Source: Acidobacteriota bacterium (lineage in GTDB: Bacteria; Acidobacteriota; Blastocatellia; Pyrinomonadales; Pyrinomonadaceae). Taken from it: 64,000 nucleotides of DNA. The notes beneath the pieces are model-generated. The model searched no databases. It was not told where the DNA came from and worked only from the letters and a program-made list of their open reading frames with translations. Numbering within the stretch: position 1 is the stretch's first letter; the number at the start of each line of letters is the position of its first letter. Both the position numbers and the translations under genes were made by a program. Shown in pieces: positions 63,986 through 64,000 of the stretch. The DNA is taken from positions 1,054,001 through 1,118,000 of the forward strand of contig JADKBM010000016.1 of the NCBI GenBank assembly GCA_016715115.1, in the 5' to 3' direction.

Positions 63986-64000
63986 ACGGGAAGATCTTCC

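Overview
The window looks like chromosome of an Acidobacteriota member, most probably class Blastocatellia (Pyrinomonadaceae-like). This is an inference from gene content, since no rRNA or other marker gene is present. Supporting families are delta-60 repeat, VCBS/FG-GAP and Oar-like carboxypeptidase-regulatory/TonB proteins, DUF885 and M28 peptidases, a VWFA protein, a family-10-like glycosyl hydrolase, and a dnaK-dnaJ-hspR block. GC is moderate to high, except in an AT-richer stretch around 9-11 kb. No tRNA, rRNA, CRISPR array or complete insertion sequence was recognised.

Layout. 0-8 kb: secreted repeat protein, AraC regulator, a small GNAT/DinB/M1-like run, DUF1272 and M28 peptidase. 8-14.5 kb: accessory zone with a 5'-truncated gene, an RHS remnant, an AT-rich secreted protein, DUF885, and two divergent toxin-antitoxin modules (DUF4258/YgiT-type and ParDE). 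14.5-17.2 kb: rubrerythrin, Fe-S (HdrD-like) and DUF3501 genes behind a clear promoter with a PerR-type box. 17.2-21 kb: a leftward zinc-ribbon cluster in which two DUF4190 paralogs flank an M48-like protein with a damaged zinc motif, coupled to an acidic TPR-like protein. 21-27 kb: deoB, a frameshifted VWFA gene, an FG-GAP protein and a Cys/Met PLP enzyme.

27-43 kb: a long leftward block that reads as a sulfide/persulfide and redox regulon. It has an ArsR regulator, rhodanese-DUF2892, TauE/SafE exporter, CstB-like persulfide dioxygenase-rhodanese, ferritin-like lipoprotein, a 29-residue membrane peptide, periplasmic sulfurtransferase, thioredoxin-like protein, UPF0718 permease, amidohydrolase and TlpA-like protein. 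It ends in DUF2892-TolC-HlyD-RND, where the RND pump is fused to two universal stress protein domains. Two promoters in this block carry the same palindrome, TATAAC-N6-GTTATA, which suggests one regulator.

43-64 kb: metallophosphoesterase, pgsA-like, dnaK-dnaJ-hspR with a HAIR-like operator in the dnaK promoter, an Oar-like receptor, glycosyl hydrolase, a degenerate SNase-like protein, a sensor kinase/sigma-54 activator pair, a SurA-N-like protein, PPK2, an alpha/beta hydrolase and two small envelope or unknown proteins.

The most striking structure is not a gene. Many intergenic spaces are filled by arrays with a seven-base period (GGGATTT, GGAATCT, AAATCGM, AGTGCAR and a 14-mer made of two heptads). 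Several are arranged as large, sometimes nested, inverted arms. They run almost exactly from one stop codon to the next start codon, replace the Shine-Dalgarno region of several genes, and in places supply the stop codon or last residues of a gene.
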